From Lentzea cavernae (GTDB lineage Bacteria; Actinomycetota; Actinomycetes; Mycobacteriales; Pseudonocardiaceae): 64,000 nucleotides of DNA. The notes below the pieces were generated by a model. The model was not told where the DNA came from, did no database searches, and saw nothing but the letters and a program-made list of their open reading frames with translations. Within the stretch, counting starts at the first letter, position 1. Each line of letters starts with the position of its first letter. Both the position numbers and the translations under genes were made by a program. The DNA lies in contig NZ_BNAR01000003.1 of assembly GCF_014653695.1 (NCBI RefSeq), positions 62,001 to 126,000 of the forward strand, given 5' to 3'. Shown here piece after piece: positions 27,813-36,636 of the stretch.

Positions 27813-28526
27813 GTGGCCATGGCGCGTGGTTCACCGCGCTCGATCCGGCGTTCCGCTCTCACCCAGCTGTGGAACGACGTCGCCTTCGTCCACTGGAGCG
27901 TTGATCCTGGTGCGGTGGCGCATCTTCTGCCTTCCGGCACGGTGCCGGACGTGGTGGACGGCCGCACGTTCGTCGGGCTCGTCGCGTTCCGCCTGCATTC
28001 GTTCGGCTGGCCCCGGCTCGGCAACGTCTGGAGCTTTCCGGAGACCAACGTGCGCCTCTACGCCACCGATGCGGCGGGGCGGGCAGGTGTCGTGTTCCTG
28101 TCCATGGACGCCGCGAACCTCACCTTCTCCCTCGCGGCGCGTGCCACCGCACGTCTTCCGTACATGTGGTCGGACATGACCCTGAGCCGCGCGGAGGACG
28201 TGATCAGCTACACGTGCCGGCGCAGGTGGCCTCGTCCCGGTGCGACGAGCAGGCTCGCGGTCCGGGTCGGCGAGCGCATCGCGCAGCCGACTCCGCTGGA
28301 GCAGTTCCTGACGGCGCGGTGGGGTCTGTACACCACCCTGGCCGGGAGGACGGTCCACCTCCCCAACGACCACGCTGACTGGGACCTGCACCGAGCCACC
28401 GTCGTCGAGTGCGAGGGCGACCTCGTCACCGCCGCGGGGATCCCTGGCCTGGGAGAGCCGATGAGCGTTCTCCACTCGCCGGGAGTGCGGGCGAGGTTCG
28501 GCCTGCCCTCCCGGTGCCAGCCCTAA
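27813..28526 (+). CDS. DUF2071 (YqjF-like) protein
   Basis: A 237-residue soluble protein of the DUF2071 family: 'LWNDVAFVHWSVDPGAVAHL' near the N-terminus, the repeated signature 'VGLVAFRLHSFGWPRLGNVW' / 'FPETNVRLYAT', and the late 'RWGLYTTLAGRTVHLPNDH'. It is distantly related to acetoacetate decarboxylase-like folds, with no established reaction. The start may be the GTG at 27813 or the ATG at 27819; neither has a clear Shine-Dalgarno. It follows the diguanylate cyclase by 6 bp, so it is probably co-transcribed with it. Confidence 0.8.
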   Translation: MAMARGSPRSIRRSALTQLWNDVAFVHWSVDPGAVAHLLPSGTVPDVVDGRTFVGLVAFRLHSFGWPRLGNVWSFPETNVRLYATDAAGRAGVVFLSMDAANLTFSLAARATARLPYMWSDMTLSRAEDVISYTCRRRWPRPGATSRLAVRVGERIAQPTPLEQFLTARWGLYTTLAGRTVHLPNDHADWDLHRATVVECEGDLVTAAGIPGLGEPMSVLHSPGVRARFGLPSRCQP

Positions 28527-28969
28527 GCGTTCTTCAAGTACTTCTCGATCTCCGACGCCATGTGCTCGTGCGCGAACCGCGCCTTCGCGAACCCGTAGGA
28601 GAACAACAGCGCAGGCGACTCGAACGTGACACCCACCCTGATCCGGACCTGGTCGTCGCCGGCCTCCGACACCCGCACGTGGCTGCGCAACGTCGTCCGG
28701 GGCTGCTGGTGCGCGATGGTCAGGACCTCGTCCTCGCTGCGCACCACCAGGTCCGCGCGGTAGGTGATGTGCATGCCCACCGGCCCGAGCTTCAGCCGCG
28801 ACGTCACCGCGGTGCTGCGCAGGACGTCCGGCGACGGTGGCGGCACGGCATCCGCGCGCACCGCCAGCGGGTGCATCGTGACCAGCCGCGGAACGTCGGC
28901 CATCAACTCGACCGCCGACGCCACCGTGCCCGGACCGGTGATCGTGTACTCGAAGGTTCCGGTCCGCAC
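28523..28969 (-). CDS. SRPBCC (START-like) family protein
   Basis: A 148-residue single-domain protein of the SRPBCC hydrophobic-ligand-binding superfamily. The evidence is the alternating strand pattern 'ITYRADLVVRSEDEVLTIAH', 'VRIRVGVTFESPALLFSYGF', and the long amphipathic C-terminal helix ending 'HMASEIEKYLKNA'. No specific ligand is recognisable. It starts at a GTG 3 bp after the stop of the AI-2E transporter gene, so the two form a unit. Its stop overlaps that of the convergent DUF2071 gene by 4 bp. Confidence 0.72.
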   Translation of the reverse strand: MRTGTFEYTITGPGTVASAVELMADVPRLVTMHPLAVRADAVPPPSPDVLRSTAVTSRLKLGPVGMHITYRADLVVRSEDEVLTIAHQQPRTTLRSHVRVSEAGDDQVRIRVGVTFESPALLFSYGFAKARFAHEHMASEIEKYLKNA

Positions 28970-28972
28970 CGC

Positions 28973-30124
28973 TTAGAGCTCCTTGACCCGTTCGCTCGTG
29001 TCGTCCTTCGGCGCCGTGTCCTGAGGATTCAGCACGTCCACCTTCTCCGGCTTCTGCTCAGCATCCGCATCGGACACCAGCGACCGGATCCCGGAGTTCA
29101 GCACCGCCAGCAACGGCACCGCCAGCAACGCCCCGGCGATCCCCCCGGTCACCAACCCACCGGCGATCGCCAGCACCACGGCCAACGGGTGCAGCTTGAC
29201 CGCACGCCCCAGCAGGATCGGCTGCAACACGTGCGACTCCAGCTGCATCACACCGATCAGAACCGCCAGCACCACCAAAGCCGCGATAGGCCCGTTGGTC
29301 ACCAACGCGATCAACACAGCAACGGCACCCGTGAACACCGCACCGATGATGGGGATGAACGCGCCGAGGAACACCAACGCGGACAGCGGCACCACCAAAG
29401 GCACGCCGATGATCGCCAGGCCGACACCGACGCCGACGGCGTCCACGATCGCGACCACGGCCGTGGCGCGCACATAGGAAACGAGAGAGCCGAACCCGCG
29501 GCGGCCGGCCACGTCGACGCGCTGACGCACGTCGCCGGGCACCGCACGCGTCACGAAGCGCCAGATCCCGTCACCGTCGTGCAAGAAGAAGATGAGGGTG
29601 AACAGCGCCAGCAGGAGCCCGGTCAGCAACTCGCCCAGGGTCGCGGCGGTCGTCAGCGCACCGGACGTGATCTCGGCCTGGTTCTCCTTGATCGTCCGCA
29701 CGATCTCGTTGACGTAGCCCTGCAACTGCTGGTCCGACAGGTGCGCTGGCCCGTCCTTCAGCCACTTCTGGATGGTGTCGAGCGACGCCGCCACCTGGGA
29801 CTGCAGTTCGGGGAGGCCGCGGGAGAACTCGCTGATCACGAACGTCAGCACGCCGCCGAGGACGCCGAGACCGATGATCATCATCAGGGTCACCGCCACA
29901 CCGCGCGGCACCCGCCACTCGACGAGCTTCGAGACGCCCGGCGACAACAGCGCGGCCAGCAACAGCGCGATAGCGACGGGGATCACTATCGACGCGAGGA
30001 AGCCGAACACGTAAGCGACCACGTACAACGCGGCCACCACAACGACGAACCGCCAGCTCAGCGCTGCACTCACCCGCAGCAGCTTCGGAACGCGGCCGCT
30101 GATCTCCGACTCCGGCGTGCTCAT
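28973..30124 (-). CDS. AI-2E family transporter (PF01594)
   Basis: A 383-residue integral membrane protein with eight or so helices in the arrangement typical of the family: two N-terminal pairs ('FVVVVAALYVVAYVFGFLAS'), a long amphipathic loop (~residues 100-150), and the conserved glycine-rich block 'FLGAFIPIIGAVFTGAVAVL' followed by 'LVTNGPIAAL'. Members export autoinducer-2 in E. coli or act as Na+/H+ antiporters elsewhere, so the name should not be taken as function. I used ATG 30124 (MSTPESEISG); the preceding residues lie in the promoter region. The C-terminal tail is charged. Confidence 0.85.
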   Translation of the reverse strand: MSTPESEISGRVPKLLRVSAALSWRFVVVVAALYVVAYVFGFLASIVIPVAIALLLAALLSPGVSKLVEWRVPRGVAVTLMMIIGLGVLGGVLTFVISEFSRGLPELQSQVAASLDTIQKWLKDGPAHLSDQQLQGYVNEIVRTIKENQAEITSGALTTAATLGELLTGLLLALFTLIFFLHDGDGIWRFVTRAVPGDVRQRVDVAGRRGFGSLVSYVRATAVVAIVDAVGVGVGLAIIGVPLVVPLSALVFLGAFIPIIGAVFTGAVAVLIALVTNGPIAALVVLAVLIGVMQLESHVLQPILLGRAVKLHPLAVVLAIAGGLVTGGIAGALLAVPLLAVLNSGIRSLVSDADAEQKPEKVDVLNPQDTAPKDDTSERVKEL

Positions 30125-30204
30125 GGACCTCACGTTAACTGTTCGGACCCTCGCCAAGCCGGAACTCCACCAGGGATGATCCGACTCGTCAGGGGGAGGA
30201 CGAA

Positions 30205-32382
30205 GTGATCAAGCCGGAAGACTTGACCGATGTCGAGCGCCAGGTCGCCGGCGCCTACGCGAGCGGTACCGAAATCGACCTGACCGGGCAGAGCGCTCGC
30301 GGCGAGGTGCTCACCGGTCTGCTGACCGGCATGTACCGCGTTCCGCGCAAGGGACTACCCGCTCTGCGCCTGCGCAACGCGCGAATCACGGGCAAGTTCG
30401 AACTGGAGGGCACTCGCGTCACGCGGGTCATCGACCTCACCCACTGCACGTTCGAGGAACCGCTCGACCTCCGCATGGCCCGGCTCATCGGCCTGAGGTT
30501 GCGCGGCACCCGCGTCCCAGGACTGCAGGGCCGCAACCTGAGGATCTTCAGCGACCTGGTCCTGGAGGCCGGGTTCACCTGCACCGGCACCGTCGACCTC
30601 ACCGACGCCGCCGTGGACGGCACGCTCCGGCTCGCCGGCGCGGTGCTGCGGTCCGACACCGACCACGCGCTGCTCGGCGCCCGGCTGCGGGTGAGCGGGT
30701 CGGTCCAGGCCATCGCGATGCGGGCCAACGGGGAGGTGCGGCTGCGCGGTTCGGTGATCGGCGGCAGCGTCCACCTCGGCGGCGCCCGCCTGATCAACAC
30801 CGGCAAGGACGCGCTCGACGCGTCCGGGGTCGTCGTCAACGGCAACGTCTTCTGCAACGCCGAGGGCGGCCGCTTCCAGGCGGACGGCCGGGTCCTGTTC
30901 GACGGCGCGCGCGTCGGCGGGAACCTCGAGTTCACCGGCGCGCGGCTGAACTCCACCCACCAGGTCGACAACCAGGTCCTGGTCCTGCCGCACGGGTCCG
31001 CGGACGAGGCCGCGACGCTCGTGGCCGACCGCATCCGGGTCGAGGGCAACCTCGAGCTCGACGACGGCTTCACCAGCACCGGCACCGTCCGGCTGCCCAA
31101 CGCGAGCATCGGCGGCTACCTCCGGTTGTGCGGCGCGGTGATCGGGCCGCGCGAGGTCGCGGAGGAACTCGCCGGTGACGTCACCAACCGCATCCCGGTC
31201 GCACTGCACGCGGACGGCATGCAGGTCCGCGGCGACGTCGAGGCCCGCAGCGCCGTCAACGGCGGCGGCACCCGTTCGCCGGCTTTGCGGACCTACGGCC
31301 AGGTCCGGCTGTCGAACGCGCACATCATGGGCAGCGCCAGCATGTCCGGCGTCTCGCTGCACGGGCCCGGCATCGACGTCCTGTTCGCCGACCGCCTCCA
31401 GGTCGGCGGCACGCTCTTCCTGCGCGAGCTGAAGGCCAAGGGCTCGGTCCGCCTCCAGAACGCGAACATCGGCTCCACGCTCGACATGTCCGGCGCCGAG
31501 CTGACCCTCCCGAGGCTGCGCCCGAACGGCACGCAGAAGCCGTCGCTCGACGCCCGCGCCATCACGATCGGCAAGGACCTCCTGTGCAGCCGCGGGTTCA
31601 CCGCCGTCGGCGGCGTGCGGATCCGGCTGGGCGAGGTCGGCAAGATGGCGACGTTCAGCGACTCGCACCTCGGCTCGACCTCGGCCGACATCGCGTTGAA
31701 CGCCTACGGTCTCACCGTCCACCAGTTCCGCCTGCACATCCCGCAGGGCCAGCAGCCCAAGGGAAAGATCGTGCTGAGCCGGCTCAAGGCGGTGTCGGTG
31801 ACCGACGGGCCGGGGCTGTGGGACGCCGAGGGCGGCGTCGCCGTGGACGACTTCGAGTTCGCCGGCATCACCGCCGACCCCGAGGTGCCGGTGCAGACGC
31901 GGCTCGAGTGGCTGCTCAAGGTGCAGCCGGACTTCGCGCCCGGACCGTACGAGCAGCTCGCCGCCGTCTACACGCAGGGCGGCGAGGAGGAGCTCGCGCA
32001 GAAGGTCCAGCTGGAGAAGCAACGCCGCCGCTACTCCGAGCTCGGCCGCGCCGGACGGGTGTGGGGCGCGGTGCAGCGGTGGACGGTCGGCTACGGCTAC
32101 CGGCCGTGGCTCGCGATCTGCTGGCTCGGGGTGTTCTGGCTCTCCGGCGCGCTGTGGTTCGCCTGGCACCCGATGGTCAAGCTCAACAAGGACGAGGACC
32201 CGGTGTGGAACGCCGCGCTCCTCGCGCTCGACCTGTTGATCCCGATCATCGACTTCGGCCACGACGGCAAGTGGCAGTTCACCGGTGCGTCGCAATGGAT
32301 ATCCGCGCTGCTCGTGGCCGTCGGGTGGGTCCTCGCCTCGACCGCGGCGGCAGGTGCCGCCCGCCTGCTGAAACGCGTGTGA
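30205..32382 (+). CDS. Large beta-helix (pentapeptide-like) membrane-anchored protein
   Basis: A 725-residue protein without a signal peptide. Residues ~40-560 are built from repeated short strands such as 'GRVLFDGARVGGNLEFTGAR', 'LPNASIGGYLRLCGAV' and 'VRLSNAHIMGSASMSG', a right-handed beta-helix of bactofilin/pentapeptide style. Residues ~560-640 are helical. The end holds two or three membrane helices ('WLAICWLGVFWLSGALWFAW', 'WISALLVAVGWVLASTAAAG'). Actinobacterial homologues are often labelled 'membrane-associated oxidoreductase', but I see no nucleotide or metal-binding motif. GTG start with an AGGGGGAGG Shine-Dalgarno. The role is unknown; a scaffold is possible. Confidence 0.75.
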   Translation: MIKPEDLTDVERQVAGAYASGTEIDLTGQSARGEVLTGLLTGMYRVPRKGLPALRLRNARITGKFELEGTRVTRVIDLTHCTFEEPLDLRMARLIGLRLRGTRVPGLQGRNLRIFSDLVLEAGFTCTGTVDLTDAAVDGTLRLAGAVLRSDTDHALLGARLRVSGSVQAIAMRANGEVRLRGSVIGGSVHLGGARLINTGKDALDASGVVVNGNVFCNAEGGRFQADGRVLFDGARVGGNLEFTGARLNSTHQVDNQVLVLPHGSADEAATLVADRIRVEGNLELDDGFTSTGTVRLPNASIGGYLRLCGAVIGPREVAEELAGDVTNRIPVALHADGMQVRGDVEARSAVNGGGTRSPALRTYGQVRLSNAHIMGSASMSGVSLHGPGIDVLFADRLQVGGTLFLRELKAKGSVRLQNANIGSTLDMSGAELTLPRLRPNGTQKPSLDARAITIGKDLLCSRGFTAVGGVRIRLGEVGKMATFSDSHLGSTSADIALNAYGLTVHQFRLHIPQGQQPKGKIVLSRLKAVSVTDGPGLWDAEGGVAVDDFEFAGITADPEVPVQTRLEWLLKVQPDFAPGPYEQLAAVYTQGGEEELAQKVQLEKQRRRYSELGRAGRVWGAVQRWTVGYGYRPWLAICWLGVFWLSGALWFAWHPMVKLNKDEDPVWNAALLALDLLIPIIDFGHDGKWQFTGASQWISALLVAVGWVLASTAAAGAARLLKRV

Positions 32383-32397
32383 CCGAGGAGAAGCGTT

Positions 32398-32420
32398 CAC
32401 ACGATGTGGTTAACCGTGTG
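32398..32420. promoter_or_regulatory. Inverted repeat in the promoter region of the secreted protein gene
   Basis: CACACG (32398-32403) and CGTGTG (32415-32420) form a dyad with an 11-nt spacer containing ggttaac. It lies 16 bp after the beta-helix gene and ~110 bp before the TTG start at 32533. It is a possible regulator site; nothing else is visible in the 150-bp gap. Confidence 0.3.
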
Positions 32421-32532
32421 CTCAGAGCGTGCATTCGGGGTGGATGGACTGGCAGAGTCGCCGACGTCGACTTGATCAGCATGATCGTCGGCGAAATCCC
32501 TTGAGCGCCACCGAGTAGCGAGGATTCCTGCG

Positions 32533-33315
32533 TTGTCCGCTGATCTGCGAGCGAAGACGGGAGCGAACGGCATCCGCCGGTTCGCCACCCGAGCGCTGCT
32601 CGCCGTCGGCGGAGCGATCGCGGGTACTGCCGTCGCCTGGGCGCTCACCACTTCGGCGGCCAGCGCGGCCGACGAGGTGCCCCCCGCCGACGCGCAGCAG
32701 GTCGACGTCGTCAGCAAGCTCGTCGCCAAGACGGACGAGAAGCTGCCGGTCGCCGTTCCCGCTGCCAAGGCGGTGCACAAGATCGACGAGACCCTGCGCG
32801 CGGAGCACGAGAAGGCTCGCGCCTCTCTGCCCGACGTGCAGGTCTCCCAGGCGGTCGAGCAGATCGCCGTGCGCATCCTGCCGCAGGTCACCAGGATCGG
32901 TCAGTCCGAAAGCCCCGCCACGGCGCGGTCGCTGGACGTGACGTTCCCGGAGACCCCGGCCACCACCACCCCCGCCCCCGAAGCCGTTCAGTCGACGGCT
33001 CCGGTGGTTCCGCAGGTCACCGGCGTGTCCGGTGCCAAGTGGACGGATCTGTTGGAGCACAACGACTTCGTCGTGCCCTCCGAACAGCGTCCGTCCCTGC
33101 CCAGCGACCCGATGCCGAAGCTGCCCGTCCCGGCCCCCGCGCCGGTGCAGTGCTCTTCGTGCCACGACGGTTCTGGTTCTGCCAAGGGCAGCGTCTTCGC
33201 TGCTCTCGCTGCGTCCGGCAACGCTCACGGCATCTCGTCGACGCGCGCTCTCGCGCCGTCCACCGACGAGGTCACCGTGACGCCGGGCAAGCAGCCCGGT
33301 ATCAACCCCGACTGA
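32533..33315 (+). CDS. Secreted Ala/Pro-rich protein with a CSSC motif
   Basis: A 260-residue exported protein. The N-terminus has a long positively charged region and a signal helix 'ALLAVGGAIAGTAVAWALTT' with an A-S-A cleavage site near residue 42. The mature part is low in aromatic residues and rich in Ala, Pro and Val, with a Pro/Thr linker ('PETPATTTPAPEAVQSTAP') and a late 'VQCSSCHDGSGSAKGS'. No enzyme domain is seen. It starts with TTG at 32533, preceded by GAGGA. It lies next to the chaplin-like repeat gene and may be a companion surface protein. I do not recognise a named family. Confidence 0.65.
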   Translation: MSADLRAKTGANGIRRFATRALLAVGGAIAGTAVAWALTTSAASAADEVPPADAQQVDVVSKLVAKTDEKLPVAVPAAKAVHKIDETLRAEHEKARASLPDVQVSQAVEQIAVRILPQVTRIGQSESPATARSLDVTFPETPATTTPAPEAVQSTAPVVPQVTGVSGAKWTDLLEHNDFVVPSEQRPSLPSDPMPKLPVPAPAPVQCSSCHDGSGSAKGSVFAALAASGNAHGISSTRALAPSTDEVTVTPGKQPGINPD

Positions 33316-33509
33316 TTCCAGCGCGCGGTCCGCGGCAGCCTCCTCCCCCGGCTGTCCGGAAGTCGACCGTCGCGCTTTTTTCTTGCGCTCATTTCGGTCG
33401 ATCACCGCGTGCGACTCCCCCGGTGATGGCGCGCCTTCCCCTGCGCGCTTCGGCCCCACCCCCTTGAGCCCCCGTCGCTTTAGACGGGAAACCGAATGAA
33501 GGAGTTCTA
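33316..33509 (+). other. 194-bp leader region of the chaplin-like gene
   Basis: The gap contains tcgaccg / cggtcga arms around a T-rich stretch (ttttttctt) that may end the upstream transcript. A small hairpin cccgtc-gcttta-gacggg (33471-33488) stands just ahead of the AAGGAG Shine-Dalgarno at 33497-33502. A hairpin this close to the ribosome-binding site could affect translation. I found no match to the cyclic di-AMP (ydaO) riboswitch core. Confidence 0.35.
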
Positions 33510-36500
33510 ATGCAGACCTGGGCAAAGCGCGGACTTCAGACCGCGTTTGTCACTGGTGGTTTGCTGATGCTCGGTACGGGCATCGCTTCTGCTCAGGAGA
33601 ACGTCGACCCCGACGCCGCGCCTCCGGCCGTCGACGTCGCGGCCGCTGTTCCGATCAAGGCCGACCAGAACAAGCTGGCCACCCCGGTCCGGGAAGTCAC
33701 CCTCCCCAAGGTCGACCGGACGATCAGCACGGACCGCGTCACCGGCGTGGTTCCCACCCGCACGGCAGCGCCCGTCGCGAACCCGCTGGTTCGCCAGACC
33801 GGCGAGCGCCTGCAGGGCACCCCGCTGCAGAACGTGGTGCGCGGCAACACGATCCAGGCACACGTCGACGTGCCGATCAACATCTGCGGCAACGCGATCG
33901 CGGTCCTCGCGAACACCCAGGCGACCGGCGACTGCACGCAGACGACGCACCGCGACGGCACCATCGTCACCGATGGCGCGGGCCAGGCCCTCGCCGGCAA
34001 CGTCGTGGCCGTCAACCACATCCTCCCGGTCCAGATCACCGGCAACGCGATCGCCGCGGGTGGCAACGCCACCACCGACACCGACGCGCGCCAGGTCTCC
34101 ACGACCGGCGGCGACATCACCACCAACGGTGACAAGGGCGCCATCTCCGGCAACGTCATCGCCGAGCACGGCGCGACCCCGGTCCAGATCACCGGCAACG
34201 GTGTGGGTGCGGCCGGCATCGCCGAGGCCGCCTCGACCGCCGACACGTTCGCCTCCTCCGAGGGCGACGTCCTGACGAGCGGCAAGAGCAGCTCGATCTC
34301 CGGCAACGCCGTGCCCGTCGCCCTGGCCCCGCTGGCCGAGGTCAACGGCAACGCGGCCGCCGCCGCGGGCAACGCCACCACCGACTCGGTGCAGGCCGGC
34401 ACCGCGTACGCCGGTGGCAAGACCGACACCAACGGCGACCCGGCCACGCTGGCCGGCAACGTCGTGGCGCCCGCCCTCTCGGGCCCCGTCACGGTCGACG
34501 ACAACGCCGCCGCAGCCGGTGGCAACGCGACCGCCGTCAGCGAGACGACCAACGAGTCGGTCGCCGGTGGCATCATCCACACCTTCGGCGACGGTTCCAC
34601 GGCGTCCGGCAACATCGCCGGTGCGCCGATCGCACTGCCGACCTCCGCGGGTGGCAACGGCGCGTCGATCGTCGGCAACGCGCTGACCGACCACGCCAAC
34701 GAGTCGTACTCGAAGTCCGGTGGCGAGGCCTACACGGTCGGCGACCACTCGGTGCTGTCCGGCAACATCGCGGACGTCCCGCCGGCCACGGCCATCGACG
34801 TGTGCGGCAACGGCGCGACGCTGGCCGGCCAGGCCGCGGGCACCTGCGAGAACGACGTCAAGTCGATCACCTCGGGCTACCAGGGCACGACGGGCACCGA
34901 CTCCGTCATCTCCGGCAACATCGCGTCGACCCCCGTCGCGACGCCCGCCGAGGTCTACGGCCTCGCCGCCACCCTCGGTGGCCAGGCGACCGGTTCGGCC
35001 GACGAGGTCAAGGAGGTCCGCTCCAGCGGTACCCCGAACACCGAGGACGACCACGGCACGGTCTCCAGCAACATCGTGACCGCCCCGACCGCGGCCGCGC
35101 CGCAGGTCTTCGCGGTGACCGCCGGCCTGGTCGGCAACACCTTCTCGGACACGTCGAACGACACCACGGTCAAGGCGGGCAACAACCCCCACGCGACCGG
35201 CAAGAAGGGCTCTGTCGCCGGCAACATCGTCCAGGTCCCGACCTCGACGCCGGCCCAGGTCTTCGCCGACGGTGTGACCCTGGTGGGCAACAACGTCACC
35301 AAGGGCGACAACGCCACCGACATGAAGGCCGGCGGCGACGCCATCACGACCGGCGAGAAGGGCTCCATCGCGGGCAACGCCGTCTCGGCTCCGGTCGCCA
35401 CGGGCACCCAGGTGCTCGGCTGGTCGGTCGGCGGCGGCAGCAACGTCGACGCCTTCTCCACCAACTCGCTGTCGTCCGTCGCCGGTGGCGACGTCAACAG
35501 CAACGGTGACCAGGGCGCGGTCTCGGGCAACCTGATCGGCGCGCAGCCGGCCGTGCTCCCGGCCGTTCCGGGCAACACCGTCGCGGCGGCGGGCATCACC
35601 AACTCCGACGTGGTGTCCGACACCAAGGTCATCTCCGGTGACGACAGCTACACCTCGGCCGACGACGCCTCGGTGTCCGGCAACCTGGTCCACGTCCCCG
35701 CCAACGCCTTCGCCGGCGTGTACGCGGACGCGGTCGCTGTCGCGGGCAACGCGACGACGGTCACCGACAAGTCGTCGTACACCCAGGCCGGCGGCGAGAT
35801 GCTCACGGAGGGCAGCGGACCGCTGACCGCCCGCGAGATGACCGTCCCGGTCGAGGCCGCCGCGAAGCTCGCGCGCATCCCCGTCGAGGTCGTCGGCCAG
35901 GCCGTCACCGAGGGCGCGGACAACGACACGCAGCTCACCGGTGAGGACGCCGGCGTCCTGCGCGCCACGCAGCTCAAGGGCCTCGAGCTCCCCAAGGGCG
36001 TCGACAGCCTGCTGAAGGCCAACCAGGTCCCGGCGTTCCACGGCCTCGACAGCAAGCTCCCCGTGAACAAGCTGCCGAACCCGGCTGACCTGACCGCCCT
36101 CACCGGCCAGCTGCCGATCGCGGGTCTGCCCACCTCGGGTCTGCCCACCTCGAAGCTGCCGACGTCGAAGCTGCCCCTGGCGCAGGAGCGCTCCTCCCTG
36201 CCGCTGAACGGCGGCACGGGCAGCATCACGCCGAACGTCCAGGGCCTGCCCCTGGCCCAGGTGCTCCAGGCCGCGCAGGGTCTGATCCCGGCTGGTGCCA
36301 CCGGGCGTTCGCTGCCGTCCCTGCCGGTGACCGCCCCGGCCCTGCCGGTGCCGGTCCAGCTGCCCGCGCTGCCGACCGAGCGCTCGCTGCCGACGCTCCC
36401 GGTCAACGGCCCGGCGTCCCTCTCGGGTGTGAACCTGAACCCGACCCAGGGCCTGGCCCCGAAGGCCGACGAGCGCGCGCTGCCGCAGCTGCCGCTGAAC

Positions 36501-36563
36501 AACCCGGCGCTCGCCATGATCGACCCGGCCAACCTGTTCCAGACGGTGACCGGCTCGCTGTAA
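33510..36563 (+). CDS. Giant chaplin-like secreted repeat protein
   Basis: A 1017-residue exported protein. The signal peptide 'GLQTAFVTGGLLMLGTGIAS' is cleaved near residue 28. Residues 111-773 are thirteen tandem units of exactly 51 residues. Each opens with (S/A)-G-N-hydrophobic ('ISGNVIAEHGATPVQITGNG') and has a second G-N 16 residues later, the strand-turn pattern of chaplin domains. Only units 1 and 7 keep the chaplin-type Cys pair (C126/C142 and C432/C446). A degenerate fourteenth unit starts near 774. Residues ~845-1000 are Pro/Leu-rich with repeated 'LPTSKLP' and 'RSLPSLPV'. There is no LPxTG or membrane anchor. It is likely a surface-active or amyloid-forming coat protein. AAGGAG lies 7 bp before the ATG. 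Confidence 0.75.
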   Translation: MQTWAKRGLQTAFVTGGLLMLGTGIASAQENVDPDAAPPAVDVAAAVPIKADQNKLATPVREVTLPKVDRTISTDRVTGVVPTRTAAPVANPLVRQTGERLQGTPLQNVVRGNTIQAHVDVPINICGNAIAVLANTQATGDCTQTTHRDGTIVTDGAGQALAGNVVAVNHILPVQITGNAIAAGGNATTDTDARQVSTTGGDITTNGDKGAISGNVIAEHGATPVQITGNGVGAAGIAEAASTADTFASSEGDVLTSGKSSSISGNAVPVALAPLAEVNGNAAAAAGNATTDSVQAGTAYAGGKTDTNGDPATLAGNVVAPALSGPVTVDDNAAAAGGNATAVSETTNESVAGGIIHTFGDGSTASGNIAGAPIALPTSAGGNGASIVGNALTDHANESYSKSGGEAYTVGDHSVLSGNIADVPPATAIDVCGNGATLAGQAAGTCENDVKSITSGYQGTTGTDSVISGNIASTPVATPAEVYGLAATLGGQATGSADEVKEVRSSGTPNTEDDHGTVSSNIVTAPTAAAPQVFAVTAGLVGNTFSDTSNDTTVKAGNNPHATGKKGSVAGNIVQVPTSTPAQVFADGVTLVGNNVTKGDNATDMKAGGDAITTGEKGSIAGNAVSAPVATGTQVLGWSVGGGSNVDAFSTNSLSSVAGGDVNSNGDQGAVSGNLIGAQPAVLPAVPGNTVAAAGITNSDVVSDTKVISGDDSYTSADDASVSGNLVHVPANAFAGVYADAVAVAGNATTVTDKSSYTQAGGEMLTEGSGPLTAREMTVPVEAAAKLARIPVEVVGQAVTEGADNDTQLTGEDAGVLRATQLKGLELPKGVDSLLKANQVPAFHGLDSKLPVNKLPNPADLTALTGQLPIAGLPTSGLPTSKLPTSKLPLAQERSSLPLNGGTGSITPNVQGLPLAQVLQAAQGLIPAGATGRSLPSLPVTAPALPVPVQLPALPTERSLPTLPVNGPASLSGVNLNPTQGLAPKADERALPQLPLNNPALAMIDPANLFQTVTGSL
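33840..35828 (+). repeat. Thirteen 153-bp (51-codon) tandem repeats
   Basis: The G-N-anchored units start at residues 111, 162, 213, 264, 315, 366, 417, 468, 519, 570, 621, 672 and 723 of the chaplin-like protein, each step being exactly 51. The DNA copies have diverged a great deal in sequence (no two are near-identical) yet no indel has accumulated. This points to a strong structural constraint rather than recent duplication. Confidence 0.85.
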
Positions 36564-36600
36564 CACCCCGCAGTTGTAACACCCTCCTCCGGTAAGAAGC

Positions 36601-36636
36601 TGAGCCCCAGCGACACGACGGTGTCGCTGGGGCTCA
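36601..36636. terminator. Strong intrinsic terminator after the chaplin-like gene
   Basis: tgagccccagcgacac and gtgtcgctggggctca form a perfect 16-bp stem around the tetraloop gacg, 37 bp after the stop codon. It also touches the stop codon of the convergent GGDEF-like gene, so it can serve both strands. Confidence 0.85.

Noticed and set aside
33316-33509. ydaO cyclic di-AMP riboswitch before the surface protein
   Set aside because: Such riboswitches precede some actinobacterial cell wall genes, but the conserved core could not be found; only a short hairpin is seen.
33507-36566. A ~1000-codon open frame antisense to the chaplin-like gene
   Set aside because: It is a mirror effect of GC-rich codon bias and the 153-bp repeats; its translation is Arg/Gly/Asp-rich low complexity, with no signal peptide or domain.
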